From the NCBI GenBank assembly GCA_963719165.1, contig CAVRAV010000001.1, positions 1,612,001-1,676,000 on the forward strand: a stretch of 64,000 bases of DNA, read 5' to 3'. Origin of the DNA: JAOUEA01 sp963719165 (GTDB lineage Bacteria > Actinomycetota > UBA4738 > HRBIN12). Below, piece by piece: positions 48,658-57,754 of the stretch; positions within the stretch are counted from its first letter, which is position 1; every line of letters begins with the position of its first letter. The notes beneath the pieces were generated by a model. That model was not told the DNA's origin, made no database searches, and worked only from the letters and a program-made list of their open reading frames with translations. The translations under genes and the position numbers were made by a program.

Positions 48658-49032
48658 CTAGACCTGGTTCGAGAGCTCGATGCTCCAGCGCCACGCCGAG
48701 AAGTCCTCGGCGTGCCACCAGGCCGTGAGGATCCCGACCTCGCCGCCCGGCAGGATCACCGGCTTGCCGAGGTCGGAGCCGTCGGGCCAGACGTTCTCGC
48801 GCTCCACCGCCCGGCCGCGGATCCACAGGCGCGCGATCGGCGAGGCCAGCTCCCCCGGCAGCTCGCTCCCCCGCGCCACCAAGTTGCGGTCCTCGTCGAA
48901 CACCTCGACGTCGACGCGCTCGGGCAGGGCGTGGGCCAGCACGTCGGTGTGCGGCTCCATGCGGCCGCGCGCGACTTCGAGTCCCGCCGACGCGCCATCG
49001 GGGTTGCGGATCTCCCAGATGTGCACGGCCAC
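48658..49032 (-). CDS. Hypothetical protein beside the BBE-type oxidase
   Basis: 124 residues. The text VHIWEIRNPDGASAGLEVARG and LTAWWHAEDFSAWRWSIELSNQ is not one I can assign to a family. It has no membrane segment, looks like a compact beta-rich domain, and lies 12 bases downstream of the oxidase gene, so it is probably cotranscribed and may be its partner. Confidence 0.55.
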   Translation of the reverse strand: MAVHIWEIRNPDGASAGLEVARGRMEPHTDVLAHALPERVDVEVFDEDRNLVARGSELPGELASPIARLWIRGRAVERENVWPDGSDLGKPVILPGGEVGILTAWWHAEDFSAWRWSIELSNQV

Positions 49033-49044
49033 GGCGTCGGCTCC

Positions 49045-50418
49045 CTAGGACGCCGGGACGATGTTCTGGTTCAGGTGGAACAGGTTGTCGGGGTCGTAGG
49101 TGCGTTTGACCGTCGTCAGCCGATCGTAGTTGCCCCGATAGTTCTCCCGGATCCTCGCCTGGTCGTCCTCGGCCATGAAGTTGATGTACCCGCCCTCCTC
49201 AGAATGAGGCGAGACCGCCGCGTGGTAGTCCTTCACCCAGGCGATGTTGGCCTCGTTCTGGCCGGGGTCGGGCCACATGCCCGCGATGACCGCGGCGAAG
49301 TTCGCGTCTCGATACGCGAACGCCGTGGCATCGGGCGCCACCCGATGCGCCGCGCCGTTGATCGGGTAGATGTGCACGGTCGAGTTGACGACCGGAACCT
49401 TGGCTCCGTGCTCGAGGTGCGCGGCGATGAGGTCGTCGGTGAGCTCCTTGACGAAGCTCGCCTTCCAGTAGTGCTGCAGGCCGGCCGGGACGAGCCCGTC
49501 GAACGCTGCGTTCAGCGCCGGATAGGGCATGGGGCCGATCATCTCGGCCACCACGGGGGCGGCGTCGCGCAGCCCCTTCAGGTGGACCTCGCCCTCGTCC
49601 AGCGGGCCGGTCCAGCACGACACGAACGCCATGAACGTGTCGCCGTGGCGGTCCTCAGGGATGAACGGCAGCGGCGGCGCGATCTGGAAGGCCGGGAATC
49701 CGCCGAACTGCTCGGGGGCGTCGGCGATGAACGCTCGGTACCACTCGAGGACGGCGCGCCCGTCGGACAGCTCGAAGAACATCGCTCCGCCGTAGATCAT
49801 GTCGACGGGTGCCAGCTTGAACTCGAACGAGGTGACGACCCCGAAGTTCCCGCCGCCGCCACGGATGGCCCAGAAGAGATCCTCGTGCTCGCGCTCGCTC
49901 GCGATCACCATGGCGCCGTCCGCCGTGACCACGTCGGCGGACACGAGGTTGTCCAACGAGAGGCCAAGGCCCCTCGTGAGATAGCCGATGCCGCCGCCCA
50001 GGGTGAGTCCACCCACGCCCGTGGTCGAGATGATGCCCCCGGTGCTCGCCAGGCCGTATGCGCCCGTGGCGTGGTTGAAATCACCCCACGTCGCTCCGCC
50101 GCCGGCTCGCGCCGTGGCGGCGCGCGGGTCCACGCGAACGCCGCGCATCCCCGACAGGTCGATCGCCACGCCGCCGTCGCACGTGCCGAAGCCCGGCACG
50201 CTGTGGCCGCCCCCGCGGACCGCGAGATCGAGCCGGTTCTCACGCGCGTGGTCGACGCACGCCATCACGTCGCCGGCATCGACGGCTCGAACGACGACGG
50301 CGGGGTGCCGATCGATCATCGCGTTGTACACGACGCGGGCCTCCTCGTAGCCCTCGTCACCTTGCGCCACGACCTCGCCCCTGACCCGTTCCCTGAGCTG
50401 ATCCAGGCCCATGCCCAC
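49045..50418 (-). CDS. FAD-linked oxidase, berberine-bridge/PCMH type
   Basis: 457 residues. The FAD domain has VRGGGHSVPGFGTCDGG (His usually bound to FAD at the 8-alpha carbon, with a nearby Cys), TWGDFNHATGAYGLASTGGIISTTGVGGLTLGGGIG and LVSADVVTADG. The C-terminal BBE segment ends YDPDNLFHLNQNIVPAS. The family oxidises alcohols, sugars or alkaloids to produce hydrogen peroxide. GTG 50418 has AAAGGAG nine bases upstream; ATG 50412 is possible. No signal peptide. Confidence 0.88.
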   Translation of the reverse strand: MGMGLDQLRERVRGEVVAQGDEGYEEARVVYNAMIDRHPAVVVRAVDAGDVMACVDHARENRLDLAVRGGGHSVPGFGTCDGGVAIDLSGMRGVRVDPRAATARAGGGATWGDFNHATGAYGLASTGGIISTTGVGGLTLGGGIGYLTRGLGLSLDNLVSADVVTADGAMVIASEREHEDLFWAIRGGGGNFGVVTSFEFKLAPVDMIYGGAMFFELSDGRAVLEWYRAFIADAPEQFGGFPAFQIAPPLPFIPEDRHGDTFMAFVSCWTGPLDEGEVHLKGLRDAAPVVAEMIGPMPYPALNAAFDGLVPAGLQHYWKASFVKELTDDLIAAHLEHGAKVPVVNSTVHIYPINGAAHRVAPDATAFAYRDANFAAVIAGMWPDPGQNEANIAWVKDYHAAVSPHSEEGGYINFMAEDDQARIRENYRGNYDRLTTVKRTYDPDNLFHLNQNIVPAS

Positions 50419-50516
50419 GTCCAACACTCCTTTCCGCCGGAACGACACGGTTCTACTCCCCCTTCGACGTAGACCGCAACTCCGGATAGGCCGGGTTGGC
50501 CGTCACCTCCGGGCCT

Positions 50517-50522
50517 TAGGGT
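50517..50522 (+). promoter_or_regulatory. -10 element TAGGGT of a leaderless transcript (RecQ gene)
   Basis: Six bases before GTG 50529; no ribosome binding site is present. Confidence 0.55.
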
Positions 50523-50528
50523 GGCCGC

Positions 50529-52616
50529 GTGAACGACGTCTCGACCGCGGCCCTCGACCATCTCCGGCGCATGCTCGGGCCCGAGGCCGTGTTCCGTACC
50601 GGTCAGCCCGAGGCCATCGAGGCGGTTGCGCGCGACGGGGGCCGCGTCCTGCTCGTGCAGCGCACGGGCTGGGGCAAGTCCGCCGTGTACTTCATCGCCA
50701 CCGAACTCCTGCGCGAACGAGGCGCCGGCCCGACCTTGCTCGTCTCCCCGCTGCTGGCGCTCATGCGCAACCAGATAGAGATGGCCGCCCGCATCGGTGT
50801 GCGCGCGGAGACGATCAACAGCACCAACCCCGACGCGTTCGAACCCATCGTCCGACGCCTCGCCGACGACGAGATCGACCTGCTCCTGGTTTCGCCGGAA
50901 CGCTTCGCGAACGCGCGATTCCGCGAGGAGATGCTTTCGGTGATCGCTCGGAAGGTCGGCCTGCTCGTGATCGACGAAGCGCATTGCATCAGCGATTGGG
51001 GCCATGACTTCCGTCCCGACTATCGCCGGATCGTGAGCGTGCTCGACGCGCTTCCGGATCGCGTGCCGGTGCTCTGCACCACCGCCACCGCGAACGACCG
51101 CGTGATCGCCGACATCACCGAGCAGCTCGGCGGCGGGTTGCAGACGTTCCGCGGCACCCTGGACCGCGAGAGCCTCTCCCTGGCCGTCGCCGACGTGCCG
51201 AGCCAAGCCGAGCGGATGGCCTGGCTCGCGCAGACCATCCCGGGCCTCGACGGCTCGGGCATCGTCTACGTGCTCACCATCGCCGACGGCGAACGCGTGG
51301 CGGCCTTCCTGCGTCGCATGGGCATCGACGCCGAGGCCTACAGCGGCGCCACGGACAACGACGACCGCGTGCGTTTGGAACAGGCCCTGATCGCGAACGA
51401 GTTGAAGGTGCTGGTGGCCACCTCGGCGCTCGGCATGGGGTTCGACAAACCCGACCTCGGCTTCGTGATCCACTACCAATCCCCCGGCTCGCCCATCGCC
51501 TACTACCAGCAGGTCGGGCGCGCGGGCCGCGCGCTCGCTCACGCCCCCGCGGTGCTGCTCTGCGGCGTGGAGGATCGCGAGATCCAGGACTACTTCATCG
51601 AGACGGCGTTCCCGCCCCGTGAGCAGGCGGAGGCGATCGTCGGCCTGCTCGCGTCGGCAGACGGCTCGGGCCCCACGTCGCTGAACGAGCTGATGGCGGC
51701 CGTGAACGTCCGTCGCTCGCGACTCGAGTCCATGCTGAAGGTCCTCGAGGTGGAGGGGGCCGTGGCGCGCGAACGCGGCGGGTACGTTCGGACGCAGCGA
51801 CCTTGGACCTACCCCGCCGAGCGCGTCGATCACATCACCGCGCTCCGACGGCATGAGCAGGAGGCCATGCGCCGTTACGCCCACCACGACGGGTGCCTCA
51901 TGGAGTTCCTGCGGCGCGAATTGGACGACCCGGGCGCCGAACCGTGCGGGCGATGCATGGTGTGCACGGCCTCGCCGTTGCAGGTCGAGGTGGCGCCGGA
52001 ACTGCGGGCCGCCGCGCGGGAGCACCTGCGCGGATCCGACCTGTTCGTGGAACCGCGCAAGCAATGGCCGTCGGGCATGCCGGGCGCGGGGTCGCCCAAG
52101 GGACGCATCACCGAGGAGGAGCGGCCCGAGATCGGCCGCGCGCTCTCGGTGGTGGGCGACGGCGGCTGGGGACGGCTGGTGGCGCAGGGTCGTGGCGAGG
52201 ACGAGCGTTTCGCCGACGACCTCGTGGCGGCGTCGGCCGAGCTGGTCTCCCGGCGGTGGGAGCCGGAGCCCGCCCCCGGTTGGGTGACCTGCGTGCCCTC
52301 GATGACGCACCCCGATCTCGTGCCCGACTTCGCGCGGCGGCTCGCGGCGGCGCTGGGCCTCCCGTTCCACGAGGCCGTCCGCAAGGTGGGGCAGAACCAG
52401 CCCCAGGCAACCATGCGCAACAGCGCTCAGCAGGTGCGCAACGTCTGGGACGCCTTCGAGGTCGACGGGCTCGGTGCGTCGTCCAGGGACCCCGTCCTCC
52501 TCGTCGACGATCTCGCCGACTCCCGGTGGACGCTGACCGTGGTCTCGCGCGCGCTCCGGCAGGCCGGCAGCGGGCCGGTCCTCCCCTTCGTGCTGGCCAC
52601 CGCCGTCAACGGATAG
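50529..52616 (+). CDS. RecQ-type ATP-dependent DNA helicase with C-terminal phosphoribosyltransferase-like domain
   Basis: 695 residues. Helicase motifs: QRTGWGKSAVYF (motif I), LLVSPLLALMRNQI, LLVIDEAHCISDWGHDFRPDY (DEAH, as in RecQ), VLCTTATAND, VLVATSALGMGFDKPD and YYQQVGRAGR. Then a Cys motif (GCLMEFLRREL...CGRCMVCT), likely zinc-binding as in RecQ. The last 140 residues are not RecQ: they end PVLLVDDLADSRWTLTVV, a phosphoribosyltransferase motif (VDD..(S/T)). So DNA unwinding is fused to a nucleotide-handling domain. The stand-alone gene has a leaderless promoter. Confidence 0.87.
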   Translation: MNDVSTAALDHLRRMLGPEAVFRTGQPEAIEAVARDGGRVLLVQRTGWGKSAVYFIATELLRERGAGPTLLVSPLLALMRNQIEMAARIGVRAETINSTNPDAFEPIVRRLADDEIDLLLVSPERFANARFREEMLSVIARKVGLLVIDEAHCISDWGHDFRPDYRRIVSVLDALPDRVPVLCTTATANDRVIADITEQLGGGLQTFRGTLDRESLSLAVADVPSQAERMAWLAQTIPGLDGSGIVYVLTIADGERVAAFLRRMGIDAEAYSGATDNDDRVRLEQALIANELKVLVATSALGMGFDKPDLGFVIHYQSPGSPIAYYQQVGRAGRALAHAPAVLLCGVEDREIQDYFIETAFPPREQAEAIVGLLASADGSGPTSLNELMAAVNVRRSRLESMLKVLEVEGAVARERGGYVRTQRPWTYPAERVDHITALRRHEQEAMRRYAHHDGCLMEFLRRELDDPGAEPCGRCMVCTASPLQVEVAPELRAAAREHLRGSDLFVEPRKQWPSGMPGAGSPKGRITEEERPEIGRALSVVGDGGWGRLVAQGRGEDERFADDLVAASAELVSRRWEPEPAPGWVTCVPSMTHPDLVPDFARRLAAALGLPFHEAVRKVGQNQPQATMRNSAQQVRNVWDAFEVDGLGASSRDPVLLVDDLADSRWTLTVVSRALRQAGSGPVLPFVLATAVNG

Positions 52617-52644
52617 GGACGGCCGCGGCTCGGGGTCGCTTCGC

Positions 52645-53826
52645 TCAGCGTTCGTCCTGGCGGGCGATGAACTCGGCCATGCCCGGCACGGTGAACCCGA
52701 TCAGACCGTGTTCGGGGGCGTAGACGAGGCCCTTGTGGATGAGGTTCGCTCGAGTGGGGCCCACGGCGGCCGGCTCCTTGTCCAGCCGTCGCGCCACCTC
52801 CCCCGACTGGCTCGGCCCCTGCCCGTCCACGGCCATCGCGCTCATGTACGCGCGTTCCGTGGGGCTCGCTCGCTCCCAGCGGCTCCTGAAGAACCCGTGA
52901 TCGAGGCTGTCCATGCCCACGCGGATGCCCACCTCGGCGTCGGCGAGCTCGATGCCGGGTCCCGGGGCGAAGTCCCACGACGCCTTCCCGAACTCCTGGA
53001 GGAAGTAGGGGTAGCCCGAGGACCGAGTCACGATGGCCTCGACGGCGTCGAGGGCCCAGCTCACCTCCACGTCGTCCGCGGGCCGGGTGAGCGCGGCCGC
53101 CGCCGCGGTCGCGTCGAGCGCCCCGATCATGAGGTACTCGAACAAGCGCTCGGCGTAGGAGCGCGCCTCGGCGAGGACCCGCGGGAGCGACGGGAGCCCG
53201 GCTCCCACCACGTAGAACTGGGCGTCCTGCTGCCCCGCCTCGTGACACGCCTGGCAGATCGCGCTGAGCTCGCCGTCGTCCAGATCCTGCATCTCGTCGA
53301 TGAACAGCGCGACCCCGGTGCCGAAGTCCAGAGCCGCGGCCGCGAGGTCGAGCCCCAGGTCGGTGAGGTCGATCTCCAGCGACCCGGTGTCGGCGCGGCC
53401 ACGCTCCGGATCGATCTCGATCCCCACGGACAACCCGCCGCTGGGGTCCGTGCTCAGGGAGAAGGACCTGAACGTTGCGAGAGCGCGGCGCGCCTTCTCC
53501 GCGACGCCCCAGGAGCCGGTGGCTTCTCGCAGCGCACGGTTCAACGACCGCGCGACCTGCACCCTGAAGGGCCGGCTCCCGCCTCCGCCCTCGGCCTCGA
53601 CCTTCGCAACGATCCACCCGTCGGATCGCGCTCGCTCGGCGAGCTCGTTCAACAAGACGGTCTTGCCGACGCCCCGCAGTCCGGTCATCACGATGCTCCG
53701 GCTCGTGAGCCCGCGCCCGGCCCGATCCCGCAGGACGTCGAACAGCTCGATCTCGCGATCGCGCCCGGCGAGCTCGCGAGGCCGCAGTCCGGCCCCAGGT
53801 GAATACGGATTCGACACGGGATCCAT
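52645..53826 (-). CDS. AAA-type ATPase (ORC/STAND-like)
   Basis: 393 residues. Walker A GLRGVGKT (about 49-56), Walker B GVALFIDEMQD (about 171-181) and a C-terminal winged-helix-like half (RARANLIHKGLVY). The front segment LAGRDREIELFDVLRDRAGRGL is typical of archaeal-type AAA ATPases that switch with nucleotides. No nearby partner is obvious. TAGACT lies nine bases before its ATG. Divergent from the small zinc-ribbon gene, with an inverted repeat between them. Confidence 0.85.
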   Translation of the reverse strand: MDPVSNPYSPGAGLRPRELAGRDREIELFDVLRDRAGRGLTSRSIVMTGLRGVGKTVLLNELAERARSDGWIVAKVEAEGGGGSRPFRVQVARSLNRALREATGSWGVAEKARRALATFRSFSLSTDPSGGLSVGIEIDPERGRADTGSLEIDLTDLGLDLAAAALDFGTGVALFIDEMQDLDDGELSAICQACHEAGQQDAQFYVVGAGLPSLPRVLAEARSYAERLFEYLMIGALDATAAAAALTRPADDVEVSWALDAVEAIVTRSSGYPYFLQEFGKASWDFAPGPGIELADAEVGIRVGMDSLDHGFFRSRWERASPTERAYMSAMAVDGQGPSQSGEVARRLDKEPAAVGPTRANLIHKGLVYAPEHGLIGFTVPGMAEFIARQDER

Positions 53827-53835
53827 CGATATCGG

Positions 53836-53841
53836 AGTCTA
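53836..53841 (-). promoter_or_regulatory. -10 element TAGACT of the AAA gene (minus strand)
   Basis: Nine bases before ATG 53826; no strong ribosome binding site is present. Confidence 0.45.
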
Positions 53842-53871
53842 GCTGGGTATAACGACAGACGATAGAGCCCG

Positions 53872-53885
53872 ATACATCGCTGTAT
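53872..53885. repeat. Inverted repeat ATACA-tcgc-TGTAT
   Basis: Five-base arms around a four-base spacer, midway between the divergent AAA and zinc-ribbon genes. It could be an operator for both. Confidence 0.45.
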
Positions 53886-53934
53886 ACCTCCATCACTCCT
53901 GCCACGCGAGCCTGCGTGGCCTCGCGGGGCGCGG

Positions 53935-53940
53935 TACGGT
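53935..53940 (+). promoter_or_regulatory. -10 element TACGGT of a leaderless transcript
   Basis: Eight bases before ATG 53949; no ribosome binding site is present. Confidence 0.5.
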
Positions 53941-53948
53941 TGGTGGGT

Positions 53949-54218
53949 ATGGCCGAGTACGAAGCGTGTCCCTGTCGCGGGTATCGGGAATGTCCGATGT
54001 GCAAGGATCTTCGTCCGTGCGGCCAATTCGGGCACAGCCGCTGGTGTCCTCCCTGCCAACGCCTGCGGCGCCAGGGTCTGCGCCCGCGGCCCTCGACCCG
54101 CCGGGCCCAGATGCCCGCCGGTCGGATCTGCCGGGGCGAGGGCTGCGGCACCCGCCTGTCGGTCTACAACGCCGATGACCGATGTGCGGTCTGCGTGCGT
54201 GGCCGCCAGCCCGTCTAG
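53949..54218 (+). CDS. Small Cys-rich zinc-ribbon-like protein
   Basis: 89 residues, with Cys in CPCRG, ECPMCKDLRPCGQFG and RWCPPCQ in the first half, then RICRGEGCGT and DRCAVCVRG in the second, giving several CxxC knuckles that could bind zinc. The Arg-rich link (LRRQGLRPRPSTRR) suggests nucleic-acid binding. I cannot name the family. It precedes the TPR-LuxR gene by 82 bases on the same strand. Confidence 0.6.
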   Translation: MAEYEACPCRGYRECPMCKDLRPCGQFGHSRWCPPCQRLRRQGLRPRPSTRRAQMPAGRICRGEGCGTRLSVYNADDRCAVCVRGRQPV

Positions 54219-54300
54219 CGAGCCGACGACGACGCCCGCGCGGGGGGCGTACGCTCCTGCGGCGACGTGACAGGGGCGAGTGTCCCGGCGGAGGGGCGTG

Positions 54301-55926
54301 GTGGAGCCGGACAACGCGATCGAGGAGGCGCATGACGCGCTGACGCGCGGAGCGTGGGCCGAGGCGTACGACCGGTTCCGAGCCGTCGAGCCCAACCTGA
54401 TGGGGCCGCGGGACCTGGAGGGACTCGCCGACGCCGCGTGGTGGGTGTCGCGACTCGAAGAGTCGCTCGATGCACGTCAAAGGGCGTATGCCGCCTACGT
54501 CGCCGCGGGGGACGAGGCCGCGGCCGGAGCCGTCGCCGCCCGGCTCTCGATCGAACACTTCGTTCGCGAGGAGACGTCGGTCGGCGCCGGCTTCCTGATG
54601 CGGGCGCAGCGTCACCTGAAGGACCTGCCCCCTTGTCTGGAGCAGGGCTTCCTCGCCGTGGTCGAGGCCAACGTTGCGCGCTTCGCCGGCGATCTCGACG
54701 GCGCGCGCAGCGGTTCCCGCGTCGCGATCGAGATCGGCCAGCGGTTCGGCTCGTCCGACGTCCTCGCGATGGCGATCCATACCGAGGGCCTCGCCCTGCT
54801 CGACGCGAATGAGGTGGCCCAGGGCATCGCGCTGTTGGACGAGGCCATGACCGCGGTGCTGGGCGGCGATGTGAGCCCCTACTTCACGGGCATCATCTAC
54901 TGCAACCTGATCCAGGCGTGCCTTGAGCTGAACGACATCCGCCGGGCGGGCGAGTGGAGCGACGCCGCGCGCACGTGGTGCGAGGCCCTCCAACCCGGAT
55001 CTCCGTACCCGGGCATGTGCCGGGTGAATCGCGCCGAGGTCGCCCGCCTGCGCGGGGCGTGGCCCGAGGCGGAAGCCGAGGCGCTGCTCGCTTCGGAGGA
55101 ACTCCTCGACGTCGACCCCGGATTGGCGGCGTCGGCGCTCAACCAGGTCGGCGAGATCCGGCGGCGCACGGGCGACCTGGACGGCGCCGAGGCGGCCTTC
55201 GCCCGTGCGCACGAGTTCGGCGCCGACCCGCAGCCGGGTCTCGCCCTGCTCCGGCTCGCCCAGGGGAAGGTCGACGCGGCGCGCTCGGGCCTGCGGATCG
55301 CACTCGCGGCGGAGCGGCAGCGGCCGCGTCGCTCCCGTCTCTTGACGGCCCAGGTGGAGGCCGCCCTGGCGGCCCGGGACCTCGAGGAGGCGCGGGCAGC
55401 CGCGGACGAGCTGGAGGCGGCGGCCCGGGATGCAGCGACCCCGGCGTCCGCCGCCGCGGCTGCCACGGCCCGAGGCGCGATCCACCTGGCCGAGGGCGAC
55501 GTGCCCGCTGCGCTCCGAGACCTGGGGGCCGCGAGCGCCTCCTGGCAGGACCTGAAGCTGCCCTACGAGGGGGCGACGGCTCGCGTGTTGTACGGGCGCG
55601 CGATCCGCGCGAGCGGGAACGAGGAGGGGGCGCGGATGGAACTGCGCGCCGCATCCGCCGCGTTCGAGCGCCTCGGCGCCGTCCCCGACGCCGCCGCCAC
55701 CGCCCGGCTCCTCGACGAACCTGGATCCCTCCCGGCCGGGATCACCGCGCGCGAGGCCGAGGTGCTTCGCCTGGTGGCGGCGGGCAAGACGAACCGCGAC
55801 ATCGCGGTGGAGCTGGTGATCAGCGAGCACACGGTGGCCCGGCACCTCCAGAACCTGTTCGCGAAGCTCGGCGTTTCCTCCCGGTCGGGCGCCACCGCCT
55901 ACGCCTTCGAACACGACTTGGCCTGA
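54301..55926 (+). CDS. TPR-containing LuxR-family transcriptional regulator
   Basis: 541 residues. A long helical repeat region (about residues 5-470; many A/E/L-rich pairs typical of TPR) precedes a C-terminal LuxR helix-turn-helix: ITAREAEVLRLVAAGKTNRD, then EHTVARHLQNLFAKLGVSSRS. It lacks an ATP-binding domain, unlike full LAL regulators. Such proteins respond to a ligand or protein through the repeats and bind DNA. GGAGGGG is five bases before GTG 54301; GTG 54298 is also possible. The monooxygenase gene starts about 100 bases later and may be its target. Confidence 0.83.
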   Translation: MEPDNAIEEAHDALTRGAWAEAYDRFRAVEPNLMGPRDLEGLADAAWWVSRLEESLDARQRAYAAYVAAGDEAAAGAVAARLSIEHFVREETSVGAGFLMRAQRHLKDLPPCLEQGFLAVVEANVARFAGDLDGARSGSRVAIEIGQRFGSSDVLAMAIHTEGLALLDANEVAQGIALLDEAMTAVLGGDVSPYFTGIIYCNLIQACLELNDIRRAGEWSDAARTWCEALQPGSPYPGMCRVNRAEVARLRGAWPEAEAEALLASEELLDVDPGLAASALNQVGEIRRRTGDLDGAEAAFARAHEFGADPQPGLALLRLAQGKVDAARSGLRIALAAERQRPRRSRLLTAQVEAALAARDLEEARAAADELEAAARDAATPASAAAAATARGAIHLAEGDVPAALRDLGAASASWQDLKLPYEGATARVLYGRAIRASGNEEGARMELRAASAAFERLGAVPDAAATARLLDEPGSLPAGITAREAEVLRLVAAGKTNRDIAVELVISEHTVARHLQNLFAKLGVSSRSGATAYAFEHDLA

Positions 55927-56012
55927 GCCCGCACTCGTGGTGCGTTCTCACCACTCGGCCCTCGCTGCGAAGTTGGTTACAACCGTCGATGTGCCGGTGC
56001 CGTCCCTGCCCC

Positions 56013-56018
56013 TAACGT
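56013..56018 (+). promoter_or_regulatory. -10 element TAACGT of a leaderless transcript (monooxygenase gene)
   Basis: Six bases before ATG 56025. A second in-frame ATG at 56046 has a GGAAGGG site, so both starts are possible. Confidence 0.45.
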
Positions 56019-56024
56019 CGACCC

Positions 56025-57149
56025 ATGTCGAGCGGAAGGGCGGAGATGAAGACCGAGCGGTTCGAGACGATCGTGATCGGCGGGGGGCAGGCGGGCCTGA
56101 CGGTGGGGTACGAACTGCAGCGAGCGGGTCGCCCGTTCGTGATCTTGGATGCAAACGAGCGGGTGGGCGACGCGTGGCGCAAGCGCTACGACTCCCTGCG
56201 CCTGTTCACGCCGGTCCGGTACAGCGGCCTGCGTGGCCGGCGATTCCCGGCAGCGGGCTCCACCACGGTCACCAAGGACGAGATGGCCGACTATTTGGAG
56301 TCCTACGCGCTCCACTTCTCGCTGCCCGTGCGCAATGGGATCCACGCCGATGGCCTCGCTCGGCAGGAGGATGGCTACGTCGTGAGCGCGGGCGACCGCC
56401 GGTTCGAGTCCGACAACGTGGTGGTGGCCTCGGGGGCGCATCAGGAACCCCGCGTGCCGGCCTTCGCCCGCGATCTGGATCCCGCGATCGTGCAGGTGCA
56501 CTCCAGCGCCTACCGCAACCCCTCGGAGCTGCGCGACGGCGGCGTGCTCGTCGTCGGAGCCGGGAACTCGGGTGCGGACATCGCCATGGAGCTCGTCGCC
56601 GACCACCCGACCTGGCTCTCCGGCCCCGACCGCGGCCACGTTCCCGTGAACATCGACAGCGGCTTCGCCCGGCATCTCGTGTTCCCCATCGTCCGGTTCA
56701 TCGGGATGCACGTGCAGACGCGGCGGACACCGTTGGGGCGCAAGGCGATCGCGAAGGCCGCGGGCCGCGGAGGCCCGCTCGTCCGCGTGAAGCCGAAGGA
56801 CCTCGTGGCAGCGGGCGTGCAGCGCGTGCCCAAGACCGTGGGCGCCCTCGATGGGGCGCCGGTCCTGGAGGACGGTCAGGTCCTCGACGTCACCAACATC
56901 ATCTGGTGCACCGGGTTCCGTCATGATCTGTCTTGGATCGACGTGCCGATCTTCGGCGAGGACGGGGCGCCCGTTCACGAGCGTGGCGTCGTCACGAGCG
57001 AGCCCGGCCTGTATTTCGTAGGGCTGCCGTTCCAGTTCTCGGCCGTCTCCGACCTGCTTCCGGGGATCGGCCGGGACGCCGCGTACGTGGTGAAGCAGCT
57101 CACGCGCCGCACGGCTCGGGGGACAACTCGCGTCACGGTCGCCGCCTGA
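56025..57149 (+). CDS. Flavin-containing monooxygenase-like protein
   Basis: 374 residues. FAD site VIGGGQAGLTVGYELQ, then LRLFTPVRYSGL, VVVASGAHQEPRVPAFA and a second dinucleotide site LVVGAGNSGADIAMEL for NADPH. The C-terminal IIWCTGFRHDLSWID is typical. Related genes are often labelled putative flavoproteins in potassium transport, but the family is oxidoreductase. Substrate unknown. It follows the LuxR-TPR regulator and has its own promoter. Confidence 0.88.
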   Translation: MSSGRAEMKTERFETIVIGGGQAGLTVGYELQRAGRPFVILDANERVGDAWRKRYDSLRLFTPVRYSGLRGRRFPAAGSTTVTKDEMADYLESYALHFSLPVRNGIHADGLARQEDGYVVSAGDRRFESDNVVVASGAHQEPRVPAFARDLDPAIVQVHSSAYRNPSELRDGGVLVVGAGNSGADIAMELVADHPTWLSGPDRGHVPVNIDSGFARHLVFPIVRFIGMHVQTRRTPLGRKAIAKAAGRGGPLVRVKPKDLVAAGVQRVPKTVGALDGAPVLEDGQVLDVTNIIWCTGFRHDLSWIDVPIFGEDGAPVHERGVVTSEPGLYFVGLPFQFSAVSDLLPGIGRDAAYVVKQLTRRTARGTTRVTVAA

Positions 57150-57235
57150 CCCCCACCGAGATCCGGACGTCCCGCGACTTGACCGTCGGGTGCTCGTCGT
57201 CGGAGACTCTGCGCCGACGACGAAGGGGAGGGACC

Positions 57236-57619
57236 GTGAGGAGCAGGAAGCTTGTGTCGGCGGCGGTGGGCATCGCCATCGCGGGAGCCGTGGCGTTCTC
57301 TGGGATGGCGAGCGCGGGCACGGCCGCGATGACGCACCTCACCATCAAGGCGCAGTCGGGCGATCTCTCCGGCACCATCAGCAGCCCGAAACCGAAGAAG
57401 TGCGCGAGGAACCGCAACGTCCTCGTGTACCAGCAGAAGGGCAAGCACCAGAACCTGAGCGTCGACAAGAAGGTCGCGAGCGACACCGCGGGACTCAACG
57501 GAACCCGCTACGAGTGGTCGATAGGGAACTCGGGGCTCACCGGCAAGTTCTATGCGCACGTGAAGCGCACGCCGAACTGCAAGGCGGCCTCCAGCAAGAC
57601 GGTGAAGACCCACAACTAG
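57236..57619 (+). CDS. Small secreted protein of unknown function
   Basis: 127 residues. GTG start with aaggggaggg nine bases upstream; the signal peptide ends near ASA. The mature part has the pair CARNRNVLVYQQKG and TPNCKAASS, so one disulfide is likely, and a Lys-rich basic character. No family recognised. Confidence 0.65.
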   Translation: MRSRKLVSAAVGIAIAGAVAFSGMASAGTAAMTHLTIKAQSGDLSGTISSPKPKKCARNRNVLVYQQKGKHQNLSVDKKVASDTAGLNGTRYEWSIGNSGLTGKFYAHVKRTPNCKAASSKTVKTHN

Positions 57620-57666
57620 CCAGCACAAATCCCCATCGCCGCGGCGAGGAATTCACCGGCCACGGA

Positions 57667-57696
57667 GGCCCCCTGGAGGCCCGCTCCGCGGGGGCC
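57667..57696. terminator. Hairpin after the small secreted protein gene
   Basis: ggccccc and gggggcc pair over seven bases with a nested GC-rich inner stem. No T-run follows, so its role as a terminator is uncertain. Confidence 0.4.
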
Positions 57697-57754
57697 GTTC
57701 GCCCCTGCATCGCACCATGAGCACGTGGTGCGATGGGCGCGGGAGGTGGAGACG

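Noticed and set aside
47752..50472. A very long open frame (over 900 codons) on the plus strand across the ABC permease and oxidase genes
   Set aside because: Its early codons do belong to the middle section of the permease, but most of it is the antisense of the oxidase gene, composed of Arg/Gly/Pro-rich text as expected in GC-rich DNA.
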